A DNA stretch of 64,000 bases from Leifsonia sp. ALI-44-B (GCF_001984125.1 NZ_MTQL01000006.1:558001-622000); one strand, 5' to 3'; positions 33,251-41,538 are shown, counted from the first letter of the stretch. The notes: generated by a model from the sequence alone, not told the origin. A program made the numbers and translations.

Positions 33251-33309
33251 TGAGGATAGCCTCAGCTCAAAACGCCCGCCGACCAGCGAATTAGCCGAGC
33301 CTAAACTTG
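33251..33309 (+). promoter_or_regulatory. Two IdeR/DtxR-like iron boxes upstream of dps
   Basis: Box 1 (33251-33269, TGAGGATAGCCTCAGCTCA) matches the classical 19-base iron box TTAGGTTAGCCTAACCTAA at 14 positions. Box 2 (33291-33309, TTAGCCGAGCCTAAACTTG) matches at 13. They are 40 bases apart on the same face (about four helical turns) and both lie upstream of a possible promoter (TTGCGG at 33311, TAGCGT at 33333, 16-base spacing). Placement upstream of -35 would suit activation by iron-loaded IdeR, as described for mycobacterial bfrA. The matches are by eye. Confidence 0.6.
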
Positions 33310-33384
33310 CTTGCGGAATGTCTGAGCGTGAGTAGCGTTGGGGTCAACGTAGAGATCGAAGAGATCGAGAGAAGGGCACACACC

Positions 33385-33876
33385 ATGACAAATGTCACCA
33401 CCACCCACATCCCCCAGGCCGTCACCACCCCCGACGTCGCCGCGGGAGTCGCCCAGTTCCTCAGCCCCGTGGTCGTCGACCTCACGGCCCTCGTCGTCAA
33501 CGGCAAGCAGGCGCACTGGCACGTGCGCGGCGCCAACTTCATCGGCGTGCACGAGCTGCTCGACACGGTCGTCGCCCACGCGCAGGAATGGGCCGACCTG
33601 GCCGCCGAGCGCATCGTCGCCCTGGGCCTGCCCGTCGACGCGCGCCTCGAGACCGTGGCCGCAAAGAGCACCGCCGGTTCGCTGACCCCCGGGTTCCAGC
33701 AGTCGCAGGTCACGATCGCCGAGATCATCACCCACATCGACGCCGCCCTCGTCAACGTGAAGACCGCCATCGACGAGCTCGACGCCATCGACTTCACCAG
33801 CCAAGACGTCGCCATCGAGATCGCGCGCGGCCTGGAGAAGGACCGTTGGTTCCTCTTCGCGCACATCGCCGCGTAG
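33385..33876 (+). CDS. dps: Dps family DNA-protection/ferritin-like protein
   Basis: 163 residues. Dps dodecamers oxidise and store iron and shield DNA. The inter-subunit ferroxidase ligands are visible: His44 (in KQAHWHVRG), His56 and Asp60 (VHELLD), Asp71 and Glu75 (WADLAAERI). The ATG at 33385 (MTNVTTTH) has GAAGGG upstream. The N-terminus is short and not Lys-rich, so DNA binding may be weak. Two IdeR-like boxes lie upstream and a strong terminator downstream, so it is a single-gene unit. Confidence 0.95.
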   Translation: MTNVTTTHIPQAVTTPDVAAGVAQFLSPVVVDLTALVVNGKQAHWHVRGANFIGVHELLDTVVAHAQEWADLAAERIVALGLPVDARLETVAAKSTAGSLTPGFQQSQVTIAEIITHIDAALVNVKTAIDELDAIDFTSQDVAIEIARGLEKDRWFLFAHIAA

Positions 33877-33915
33877 TCGCTGCCTGAGCGGCGGGTTTTC
33901 CGTCGCCAGAACTGA

Positions 33916-33950
33916 GCCGGGGTCACCATTGTGGTGGCCCCGGCTTTTTT
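33916..33950 (+). terminator. Rho-independent terminator of dps
   Basis: GCCGGGGTCACCA pairs with TGGTGGCCCCGGC (13 bases, one G-U) around a three-base loop and is followed by six T residues: a canonical intrinsic terminator 40 bases after the stop. Confidence 0.95.
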
Positions 33951-33970
33951 GCGCCCGACGGCGGTCAGGC

Positions 33971-34006
33971 CCGTCATTTCGGCGCCCGCCGTCATTTCGG
34001 CGCCCG
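33971..34006. repeat. 18-bp exact tandem duplication after the dps terminator
   Basis: Two identical adjacent copies of CCGTCATTTCGGCGCCCG in the 168-base spacer between the dps terminator and the end of the amidohydrolase gene. Nothing else is recognisable in that spacer. Confidence 0.9.
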
Positions 34007-34118
34007 CTTGCAGAGCCGTGCGGTGCGGTGAAATACAATGCAGCGCCCAGAAGAATGTGTGAGCCTACGGACATAACGACAGGGCCGCGTCACACGTCGT
34101 GGTGAAAGCGCGCCGTGG

Positions 34119-35702
34119 TTAGAGCGCGTCGTGCGTGAAGCGGCCGTTGACGACGGTGGCGTCCACTCGGATGCGTCGCAACGCGTCGGCGTCGAGCGAT
34201 CGCGGGTCCTCACCCAGAATCGCGAGATCGGCCGGTTGCCCCTCGGCGACTCGGGTGCGGGTAGACGCCCGAAGCGCCTCCTCGAGGGTGATCGCCTGCT
34301 CGGGGTGCCACGGTTCCCGTCCGGCGCGCGACCGATGCACGGCGGCCGACACGGCGACCCACGGGTCGAGCGGCGCAACCGGCGCGTCAGAGCCCAGGGC
34401 GATCGTCGCGCCGGCATCCAGCAGGTCGCGCAGCGGGAAGGTGCGCTCGGTGTGCCCGGCCCAGTGGTGCTCCGCGACATCCCGGTCGTCCATGGCGTGC
34501 TCGGGCTGCACGCTCGCGACCACGCCCAGCTCGGCGAAGCGGCGGATGTCGGACTGCTGCAACAGCTGTGCATGCTCGATCGAACCCGAGGCGCCGGTGT
34601 GTTCGAAGGCATCCAACGCCAGCGCGTTCGCCTGATCGCCGATGGCGTGCACGGCCGAGCGGATGCCCGCGCGGTGCGCCTTCGTCATGAGCGGTTCGAG
34701 CTGCTCGGGCGGAATCGTCAGAGCGCCGTGGTCACCCTCCCCCTCCATGGGTTCGGGGTAGGGCGCGAAACAGTAGGCGGTGCGGGTGTTGAGCGAACCA
34801 TCCGTGATCACCTTGTACGGGCCCATGCGCAGCAGGCCGTGCGTCTGCGGGATTGTCTGGCCCGATTGCAGGCCGTCGGCGATGGCTCGGTCGAGGAACT
34901 GCGTGTACACCCCAAACTCCACGCGCAGCTGCGTGTTGCCGCCCGCGATGCGGCGCTGCCAGACATCCACGTTCCAGGCCATCTCCATGTCGACGATGCC
35001 GACGACACCACGCGCGGAGGCGGCTCGAGCGGCGTCGTGCGCCCACGCATCCGCCACCTCGTCTGGCACGTCGTCGAGGCGTCGCAGCACCGTGAAGGCG
35101 TCCTCCTCGCGCAGAAGACCCGTTTCGTGGTCGGCGAGGCCGTGCTCGACGAGGGCCAGACGGTTGAGCCACGCCGCGTGCAGGTCACCCGAGATCAGGA
35201 TGACGGGGCGCCCGGGCGCGGCGGCGTCGAGCAGAGCGGCATCCGGCTCGTCGTCCCACAGGGCGTCGCGAAAACCGTAGCCGATGAGGGGCGCGTGGCC
35301 GAGGGACGTCTCGGCGGCCGTTGCGGCGCGCTCGGCGACCAGGCGCGCGGCATCGGCGGCGGATGCGGCGACTCCGACATCGAGGCGGCTCGCCGTGTGC
35401 GCCCACTGGGTGAAGTGCACGTGGGCGTCCCAGAGGCCGGGCACGATGAAGCGCCCCTGAAGGTCGCGGCGTTCGGCGTGGTCGGACTCAGGGATGGTCG
35501 AGGCGGCGCCGGCTGGGAGCACCGCGGCGATCACACCGTCGCGGAGAACGATATCGCTCAGCGGGAGGTCCCGCAGCGGAACATCCGAGCTCGCCGGCTC
35601 TGTGTCCTCCCGCGCGTTCTCGCCCAGCGGCAGGACGCGTGCGTTCGCGAGGACCGTCATGACGCCCGACCCGGGGTTCGCCGCACTCAACCTCAGCTTC
35701 AT
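34119..35702 (-). CDS. YtcJ-like metal-dependent amidohydrolase
   Basis: 527 residues. The amidohydrolase metal motif is seen as GLWDAHVHFTQW (usual form D-x-H-x-H), with later histidines in AIGDQANALALDAFEH and SIEHAQLLQQSDI, and GSDAPVAPLDPW near the C-terminus. This is the YtcJ/AepA subgroup (amidohydrolase family 3), often annotated as acting on N-substituted formamides; the real substrate is unknown. The first ATG overlaps the upstream paiB-like stop by four bases (ATGA), so they are coupled. A start 14 codons later (MTVLANAR) is possible, as the first has little ribosome-binding sequence. Confidence 0.88.
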   Translation of the reverse strand: MKLRLSAANPGSGVMTVLANARVLPLGENAREDTEPASSDVPLRDLPLSDIVLRDGVIAAVLPAGAASTIPESDHAERRDLQGRFIVPGLWDAHVHFTQWAHTASRLDVGVAASAADAARLVAERAATAAETSLGHAPLIGYGFRDALWDDEPDAALLDAAAPGRPVILISGDLHAAWLNRLALVEHGLADHETGLLREEDAFTVLRRLDDVPDEVADAWAHDAARAASARGVVGIVDMEMAWNVDVWQRRIAGGNTQLRVEFGVYTQFLDRAIADGLQSGQTIPQTHGLLRMGPYKVITDGSLNTRTAYCFAPYPEPMEGEGDHGALTIPPEQLEPLMTKAHRAGIRSAVHAIGDQANALALDAFEHTGASGSIEHAQLLQQSDIRRFAELGVVASVQPEHAMDDRDVAEHHWAGHTERTFPLRDLLDAGATIALGSDAPVAPLDPWVAVSAAVHRSRAGREPWHPEQAITLEEALRASTRTRVAEGQPADLAILGEDPRSLDADALRRIRVDATVVNGRFTHDAL

Positions 35703-36358
35703 GCGTGCGGCACTTCGAGATCCTGGGGCGCCTGGCGCACCTCGCGCACGCGGCGCATCTCGGCGGCCAACTCGGAGTTCGGGTATTCGCTGCCGTTCTC
35801 GAGCTCGAAGATGATGGTCTCAATCGTGTCGTCGGGACGGTTCTGGCTCAGCTTGCGCTTGCCCGTGACGCGCGTCGGGGTCAAGCGGAAACCGACCGTG
35901 CCCGCCGAGATGCGCTCGGCGTAGGCCGCGTTCTCGGGGGTGCCCTCCATGAGTCGGGGCTCCGGCATCCGCTTCTCGAAGTGTTCGACCAGGGCGCCCA
36001 GCACCCGGTAGTTCTCGTCATCCGAGAGAATCTCGGGCACGCCGCTCAGGTGGGCGACGACGTAGTTCCAGGTGGGCACGGCCGGTTTGGCGTCGTACCA
36101 TCCGGGCGAAATGTAGCCGTGGGGGCCTTGCACGATCACGAGCAACTCGCCCTGACCCAACTCGAGGATCGCCTCGTCGGGCCGGCCGACGTGCCCCAGA
36201 ATCGTGAGGTCGTCTCGGTCGGGGTCGAGCACGACCGCATAGTGCGACGCCACAAGACCGTTCGCCGCGTTCGCCACCAGGGTCACCCACGGGTTCTCGG
36301 CGATGAGACGGCGGATGTCGGCCACATCGCCCAGCACGAAACTCGGGTTCTGACGCAT
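35699..36358 (-). CDS. PaiB-like FMN-binding split-barrel protein
   Basis: 219 residues, full-length match to the PaiB/FMN-binding negative transcriptional regulator family. Motifs are GHVGRPD, GPHGYISPGWY, VPTWNYVVAH and GKRKLSQNR. Bacillus PaiB was named as a regulator of sporulation and protease genes, but the fold is that of flavin- or heme-binding split-barrel enzymes, so a catalytic role is equally plausible. The gene lies between the DNA glycosylase and amidohydrolase genes in a minus-strand run; the ATGA overlap with the latter suggests cotranscription. Confidence 0.9.
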   Translation of the reverse strand: MRQNPSFVLGDVADIRRLIAENPWVTLVANAANGLVASHYAVVLDPDRDDLTILGHVGRPDEAILELGQGELLVIVQGPHGYISPGWYDAKPAVPTWNYVVAHLSGVPEILSDDENYRVLGALVEHFEKRMPEPRLMEGTPENAAYAERISAGTVGFRLTPTRVTGKRKLSQNRPDDTIETIIFELENGSEYPNSELAAEMRRVREVRQAPQDLEVPHA

Positions 36359-36368
36359 CCGGTCCTCC

Positions 36369-37496
36369 TCAGGCCTGGCAGACGGGGCACCAGTACAACT
36401 TGCGCGCCCCCATCTCTTCGAGCGAAATGTGGGTGCCGCACACGCGGCACGGCAGCCCCTCGCGTTTGTACACCCAGTGACGGTCGGCGCGGCTGGCCAT
36501 GGCGAGGCGGTAGCCCTCGTCGTCGAGATCGTCCATGGTCATCATCTGACCCGTCTCGATGCCGATGGCGAGCAGCCGCACCCAGTCGCGCCAGATGCCG
36601 CGCACGGTCTCTTCGGGCACGAGCTTGCCGGGCGTGTGCGGGTTGACCTTCGCGCGGAACAGCAGCTCGGCGCGATAGACGTTGCCGATGCCCGAGACGA
36701 CCTTCTGGTCCATGAGCAGCAGCCCGATAGGCGTCGGCTTCTTGCGCACCGTCGCGGTGAATCGGTCCTCGGCGGCCTGCGTGTCGTCGTGCTGCGGATC
36801 GGGCCCGAGCGAGTCGATGACGCGCTGCACGTCGGCACCCGTGACGACCTCGCATGCCGTCGGGCCGCGCAGGTCGGCCACGGTCGTGTCGGACAGCAGG
36901 CGCACGCGCACCGCTCCGACGGGTTCGGGCGGAAAGGTCTCGTCGTCCTCGGGCAGGCCCTTCGTCTGCTCCGACATGCGCACGCGCGCCCGGCGGGGTG
37001 CACCGATGCTCGAGACTGAATCTTCACCGTCGGCGTCGCGCAACTCGGCCAAGAGCACGTCGTCGCGCTTGTTGCCCGCGGCCGCCACCCGTCGCTTACC
37101 CGTGCGCGGGGCGTCGGATGCGGGAGCGGCAGTTTCGGCTTCGGCATCGGTGTCCGCATCGACATCGGCATCGGCATCGGCATCGGCCAGAACCGTCCCC
37201 CGCTGATTCGTCTGCCCCATGCGCCCGGCGGCCGACTCGATGGTCGGATCGGTCGTGATCTGGCCCGCGAAATCCCACGCACCGTACATGCCGAGGTGCA
37301 CGCGCAGCCAGACGTCGTCGCCGAAGTGCATGAACATCTGCTTGCCGACGGCGTCGACATCCGTGATGGTGCGCCCGTCGAGCACAGCCGCACCCTCGGC
37401 GAAGCGACCCTGCGGCGAGGAAGCGCGCACGGTCTTGCCCACGAAGTTGTGTCGGAACTGCCGCGCGATGCGGTGGACGGAGTGACCCTCTGGCAC
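36369..37496 (-). CDS. nei: Fpg/Nei family DNA glycosylase/AP lyase with central insertion
   Basis: 375 residues, about 100 more than usual. The catalytic Pro2-Glu3 start (MPEGHSVHRIAR) and the C-terminal zinc finger (PCRVCGTH...WCPVC) are intact, and the helix-two-turn-helix GIGNVYRAELLF is present. Residues ~80-190 are a largely disordered insertion with an Asp-Ala run followed by a basic stretch (TGKRRVAAAGNKRDD). The order nei-rpiB-Rv2466c-like matches M. tuberculosis nei2. The enzyme excises oxidised pyrimidines. The ATG shares one base with the rpiB stop. Confidence 0.93.
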   Translation of the reverse strand: MPEGHSVHRIARQFRHNFVGKTVRASSPQGRFAEGAAVLDGRTITDVDAVGKQMFMHFGDDVWLRVHLGMYGAWDFAGQITTDPTIESAAGRMGQTNQRGTVLADADADADVDADTDAEAETAAPASDAPRTGKRRVAAAGNKRDDVLLAELRDADGEDSVSSIGAPRRARVRMSEQTKGLPEDDETFPPEPVGAVRVRLLSDTTVADLRGPTACEVVTGADVQRVIDSLGPDPQHDDTQAAEDRFTATVRKKPTPIGLLLMDQKVVSGIGNVYRAELLFRAKVNPHTPGKLVPEETVRGIWRDWVRLLAIGIETGQMMTMDDLDDEGYRLAMASRADRHWVYKREGLPCRVCGTHISLEEMGARKLYWCPVCQA

Positions 37497-37984
37497 TACT
37501 GGTCGACGCCCTTCCCGGCGATGTCGCCGGTGGCCTCGTACTCGGCGAGCTGCGCGATGCGGCGCACGTGACGCTCTTCGAAGCTGAACGGCTCGGCGAT
37601 GAAGGCGTCGATGAACGAGATGGCCTCGGCGACCTCGTGCTGGCGCGCGCCGATCGAGATGACGTTGGCGTCGTTGTGCTGCCGGGCGAGCTGAGCGGTG
37701 CTCAGGTTCCAGACGAGCGCCGCGCGCACGCCCCTGACCTTGTTGGCCGCGATCTGCTCGCCGTTGCCCGAACCGCCGAAGACGACGCCGAGAGCCTCGA
37801 TGCCGGCATCCTGATCGCGCACGACGGCCTTCGCGGCGTTGATGCAGAACGACGGGTAGTCGTCGAGCGCGTCATACGCGGTGGGGCCGTGGTCGGTGAC
37901 CTCGTGGCCCTGCTCGCGCAGGTGCGTCTGCAACTGCTGGCTCAGCTCGAGCCCGGCGTGGTCGGTGGCGATATGAATGCGCAT
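37496..37984 (-). CDS. rpiB: Ribose-5-phosphate isomerase B
   Basis: 162 residues, LacA/RpiB fold. It interconverts ribose-5-P and ribulose-5-P. The phosphate-binding motif ATDHAG lies at the N-terminus, and the substrate-proximal loop GGSGNGEQIAANK contains the Glu used as base in the mycobacterial enzyme (which lacks the Cys of the E. coli type). ARQHNDANVISIGAR is also conserved. It precedes nei with a one-base overlap. Confidence 0.95.
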   Translation of the reverse strand: MRIHIATDHAGLELSQQLQTHLREQGHEVTDHGPTAYDALDDYPSFCINAAKAVVRDQDAGIEALGVVFGGSGNGEQIAANKVRGVRAALVWNLSTAQLARQHNDANVISIGARQHEVAEAISFIDAFIAEPFSFEERHVRRIAQLAEYEATGDIAGKGVDQ

Positions 37985-38030
37985 GAGAAATCAGCCTAGC
38001 GTTCGGGGAGGGGTCGAATCGGGGTGCGGG

Positions 38031-38648
38031 TCAGTCGAAGATGGGGCCGACGGTGCGGCTGCGCTTGAGCTCGAAGAAGCCGGGGTAGGCGGCCACCTGC
38101 ACCACGCCATCCCACAGTTTTGCGGCCTCTTCGCCCTTCGGCGCGGGCGAGATCACGGGGCCGAAGAAGGCGACACCGTTGACGGCGATGACGGGCGTGC
38201 CGACATCCTGACCGACGCGGTTGATGCCCTCGAAGTGCGAGGCGCGCATCTGCGGGTCGAACTCGTCGCTGTCGGCGTAGCGAGCGAAGTCGGCGTCGAG
38301 CCCCACCTCGGCGAGCGCAGCCGGGATGACCTCATCGGGGTTCGTCGACCCACCGGGGTGGATGCGCGTGCCGAGCGCGTCGTAGAGCGGCTTGACGATC
38401 TGCTGACCGTGGAGTTCTTTGGCGGCTGCGACGAGACGCGTGTACTTGAGGGCACGCGGGAAGAAGGCGCGGTACTCCTCGGACACATCCTGGTCTTCGT
38501 TGAGCACGGCGAGGCTCATGATGTTGAACGTGACATCGAGGTCGCGCAGTTTCGCCACCTCGTCGACCCAGCGTGAGGTCATCCAGGCCCAGGGGCAGGA
38601 GGGATCGAACCAGAATTCGACGGATGTGGGGGCAGCGGTTTCGGTCAT
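38031..38648 (-). CDS. DsbA-fold protein, mycothiol-dependent nitroreductase (Rv2466c) family
   Basis: 205 residues, thioredoxin-like fold with a helical insertion. It aligns along its length with M. tuberculosis Rv2466c (FWFDPSCPWAW, TSRWV.EVAKLRD, NGVAFFGPV, FFELKR). Rv2466c is a mycothiol-dependent oxidoreductase with a CPWC site. Here Cys18 is kept but the resolving position is Ala21 (CPWA), so it must work as a monothiol enzyme, probably through mixed disulfide with mycothiol. It is divergent from pepN and upstream of rpiB and nei, as in mycobacteria. Confidence 0.9.
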   Translation of the reverse strand: MTETAAPTSVEFWFDPSCPWAWMTSRWVDEVAKLRDLDVTFNIMSLAVLNEDQDVSEEYRAFFPRALKYTRLVAAAKELHGQQIVKPLYDALGTRIHPGGSTNPDEVIPAALAEVGLDADFARYADSDEFDPQMRASHFEGINRVGQDVGTPVIAVNGVAFFGPVISPAPKGEEAAKLWDGVVQVAAYPGFFELKRSRTVGPIFD

Positions 38649-38722
38649 GGTTCTAGCAAATCACGAAAGCCCCGGCACTAGGCTTTCCTCGGACACAATC
38701 CGCGAAAATGCTAGGAGCACAC

Positions 38723-41266
38723 GTGCCAGGAGAAAACCTCACTCGCCTCGAGGCTGAGGAACGTCAATCGATCGTCCAGACCCACGCTTACGAGGTGTCG
38801 CTCGATCTCACTCAGGGGCCGGAAACCTTCCGGAGCACCACGACGGTGCACTTCGACGCGAAGCCGGGCTCCTCCACCTTCATCGACGCGATCACGAAGA
38901 CTGTGCACTCCGTCACCCTCAACGGCCAGAGCCTCGACCCTGCCCAGGTGTCCGACGGCGTGCGCATCCAGCTCGACGACCTCGCCGAGAAGAACGTGCT
39001 GGTCGTCGACGCCGACGCCCTCTACACGAACTCGGGCGAGGGCCTGCACCGCTTCGTCGACCCCGTCGACGACGAGGTCTACCTCTACAGCCAGTTCGAG
39101 GTTCCCGACTCCCGCCGCGTGTTCGCCGTGTTCGAGCAGCCCGACCTGAAGGCCACGTTCCAGTTCACGGTGACGGCGCCCGACTACTGGGAGGTCGTGT
39201 CGAACTCCCCCACGCCCGAGCCCACCCCGGCCGGTGACAGCAACTCCACGTGGGCGTTCGAGCCGACCCCCGTCATCTCGAGCTACATCACGGCCGTCGT
39301 CGCGGGCCCCTACGTGGTCGAGCGCAGCGAGCTGACGAGTGCTTCTGGCCGCGTCATCCCCCTCGGTGTCTTCGCCCGGGCGTCGCTCGCGCAGTACCTC
39401 GACGCCGACTACATCTTCGAGAAGACGCGTGAAGGTTTCGCGTACTACGAGGAGAAGTTCGACTTCCCCTACCCGTTCGCGAAGTACGACCAGATGTTCG
39501 TGCCCGAGTTCAACGCGGGGGCCATGGAGAACGCCGGCGCCGTCACGTTCACCGAGACCTACGTGTTCCGCAGCAAGGTCACGGATGCGATCAAGGAACG
39601 TCGCGTCGTCACGATCCTGCACGAGCTCGCGCACATGTGGTTCGGCGACCTCGTCACCATGAAGTGGTGGAACGACCTGTGGCTGAACGAGTCGTTCGCC
39701 GAGTGGGCGTCGACAATCGCGACGGCCGAGGCGACCGAATGGACCGAGGCGTGGACCACGTTCCAGGCCATGGAGAAGAGCTGGGCCTACAAGCAGGACC
39801 AGCTGCCGTCGACGCACCCCGTCGTCGCCACCATCAACGACCTCGAAGACGTGCAGGTCAACTTCGACGGCATCACGTACGCCAAGGGCGGTTCGGTGCT
39901 GAAGCAGCTCGTCGCTTGGGTCGGCATCGACGCGTTCTTCGCCGGTGTCGCCGCGTACTTCAAGAAGCACCAGTTCGGCAACACCACGCTGGGCGATCTG
40001 CTGTCCGAGCTCGAGACCACGAGCGGCCGCGACCTCAGCGGCTGGTCGAAGCTGTGGCTCGAGACGGCGGGCGTCAACACGCTGCGTCCCGAGATCGAGA
40101 CGGATGACGCGGGCACCATCACGTCGTTCCGCGTGCTGCAGTCGGCCGCGACCGACTACCCCACCATCCGGCCGCACCGTCTCGCCATCGGTTTCTACAA
40201 CCTGGTCGACGGCAAGCTCGTGCGCGAGCACCGCGTCGAACTCGATGTCGACGGCGAATCGACCGATGTGCCCGACCTCGTCGGCCAGACGCGTCCGGCC
40301 CTCGTGCTGCTGAACGACGACGACCTCGCCTACGCCAAGATCCGTCTCGACGAGGTGTCGCTCGCGACCGCCATCGAGCACCTGTCGAAGATCGAGAACC
40401 CGCTCGCCCGGGCCCTCGTGTGGGGTGCCGCGTGGGATGCCACGCGCGACGCCGAGACGCCGGCGAGCGACTACGTGACGCTCGTGCTCGGCAACATCGC
40501 CTCCGAAACCGAGTCGACGACCATCCGCACGACGCTCAACCAGCTGTTGCTGGCGGCGTCGAGCTACGTCGCGCCCGAGAAGCAGAAGGCCACGTCCGAG
40601 CGTGTCGGCGACGCCCTGTGGACGCTCGCATCCGAGGCCGAGGCCGGCAGCGACGCGCAGTTCCAGTTCGTGAAGTTCTTCGCGGCCATCGCGTCGACGC
40701 CCGCCCAGCTCGACAAGATCGAGGGGCTGCGCCGCGGCGATCTCCGACTCGACGGCCTGTCGGTCGACACCGACCTGGCCTGGGAGCTGCTCATCGCCCT
40801 CGTCGCGGGTGGCCGCGCCGGCACGACCGAGATCGACGCCGAGCTGCTCGTCGACAACACGGCTTCGGGCCAGCAGTCGGCAGCACACGCCCGTGCCGCC
40901 ATCCCCACGGCCGAGGGCAAGGCTGCGGCCTGGTCCAGCGTGCTCGATTCGGACGACCTGCCCAACACGATCGTGCGCACCACGGGTCTGGGCTTCCAGC
41001 GCGCGGCCGACGACGCTCTCCTCGAGCCCTACGTCGACCGCTACTTCGAGAGCCTGCAGGGGATCTGGAAGGACCGCACCTACAAGATCGCCGAATACGT
41101 GGCCGTGCTGTTCTACCCGGGTGGCCTCGCCTCCGAGGAGCTGCGCCGCAAGACGGTGGCCTGGCTCGATGCCAACCCCGAGCCGGCGGCTCTCCGTCGT
41201 CTCGTGGTGGAGAACTTGGCGGGCACCGAGCGTGCCCTGAAGGCTCAGGAGCGCGACGCGCAGTAG
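38723..41266 (+). CDS. pepN: Aminopeptidase N (M1 family)
   Basis: 847 residues. The exopeptidase motif GAMEN and the zinc site HELAH (300-304) with downstream Glu in WLNESFAEW are present. The C-terminal ERAP1-like helical domain completes the protein. The GTG at 38723 (VPGENLTRLEAEER) is preferred because AGGAG sits five bases upstream; the ATG five codons earlier would place the ribosome-binding site inside the gene. It is a cytosolic broad-specificity peptidase that finishes breakdown of peptides from Clp and other proteases. It is followed by a microsatellite and a terminator. Confidence 0.96.
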   Translation: MPGENLTRLEAEERQSIVQTHAYEVSLDLTQGPETFRSTTTVHFDAKPGSSTFIDAITKTVHSVTLNGQSLDPAQVSDGVRIQLDDLAEKNVLVVDADALYTNSGEGLHRFVDPVDDEVYLYSQFEVPDSRRVFAVFEQPDLKATFQFTVTAPDYWEVVSNSPTPEPTPAGDSNSTWAFEPTPVISSYITAVVAGPYVVERSELTSASGRVIPLGVFARASLAQYLDADYIFEKTREGFAYYEEKFDFPYPFAKYDQMFVPEFNAGAMENAGAVTFTETYVFRSKVTDAIKERRVVTILHELAHMWFGDLVTMKWWNDLWLNESFAEWASTIATAEATEWTEAWTTFQAMEKSWAYKQDQLPSTHPVVATINDLEDVQVNFDGITYAKGGSVLKQLVAWVGIDAFFAGVAAYFKKHQFGNTTLGDLLSELETTSGRDLSGWSKLWLETAGVNTLRPEIETDDAGTITSFRVLQSAATDYPTIRPHRLAIGFYNLVDGKLVREHRVELDVDGESTDVPDLVGQTRPALVLLNDDDLAYAKIRLDEVSLATAIEHLSKIENPLARALVWGAAWDATRDAETPASDYVTLVLGNIASETESTTIRTTLNQLLLAASSYVAPEKQKATSERVGDALWTLASEAEAGSDAQFQFVKFFAAIASTPAQLDKIEGLRRGDLRLDGLSVDTDLAWELLIALVAGGRAGTTEIDAELLVDNTASGQQSAAHARAAIPTAEGKAAAWSSVLDSDDLPNTIVRTTGLGFQRAADDALLEPYVDRYFESLQGIWKDRTYKIAEYVAVLFYPGGLASEELRRKTVAWLDANPEPAALRRLVVENLAGTERALKAQERDAQ

Positions 41267-41279
41267 CCTCGCGCCTGCG

Positions 41280-41318
41280 CAGGCAGGCAAGTAGGCAGGC
41301 AGGCAGGCAGGCAGGCAG
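41280..41318. repeat. CAGG tetranucleotide microsatellite after pepN
   Basis: An almost uninterrupted run of CAGG (with one AAGT variant) over 39 bases, starting 13 bases past the pepN stop and ending before its terminator. Simple tetranucleotide tracts of this length are uncommon in actinobacterial chromosomes. Confidence 0.9.
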
Positions 41319-41330
41319 TACACCGTTCGA

Positions 41331-41361
41331 CAGGGCGTCGGTCATCGCGACCGGCGCCCTG
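41331..41361 (+). terminator. Terminator of pepN
   Basis: CAGGGCGTCGGTC pairs with GACCGGCGCCCTG (13 bases, one G-U) around a five-base loop, followed by TCGCCGTCTGT. Confidence 0.8.
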
Positions 41362-41411
41362 TCGCCGTCTGTGCGCGCCCGAGGCCCAACGGCTGGTGTC
41401 CGGGCACCCCG

Positions 41412-41504
41412 TGAGCTATCCGAATGGCATCGAGCTATTCGAAGGGCAGTGAGCCATCCTCACTCAGTAACTATTCGTGGGACAGTGAGCCATCCTCACT
41501 CAGT
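41412..41504. repeat. Degenerate 18-bp-period repeat array upstream of mscS
   Basis: Five units at 18- or 20-base spacing: variants of TGAGCCATCCTCACTCAG alternating with TAACTATTCGTGGGACAG-like units. Two exact 22-base copies of CAGTGAGCCATCCTCACTCAGT begin at 41447 and 41483. Each contains an AGTGAG/CTCACT dyad around five bases, so the array could also be a set of protein-binding sites. It ends 34 bases before the mscS start codon. Confidence 0.8.
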
Positions 41505-41538
41505 GCCTTCCCACGCCGAGCCCCGTAAACTCGTCCGA

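Noticed and set aside
38711-41323. 870-codon open frame antisense to pepN
   Set aside because: High GC keeps antisense frames open. The translation is a mirror of pepN codons (Val/Asp/Arg/Gly-rich), has no family motifs or ribosome-binding site, and pepN is unmistakable.
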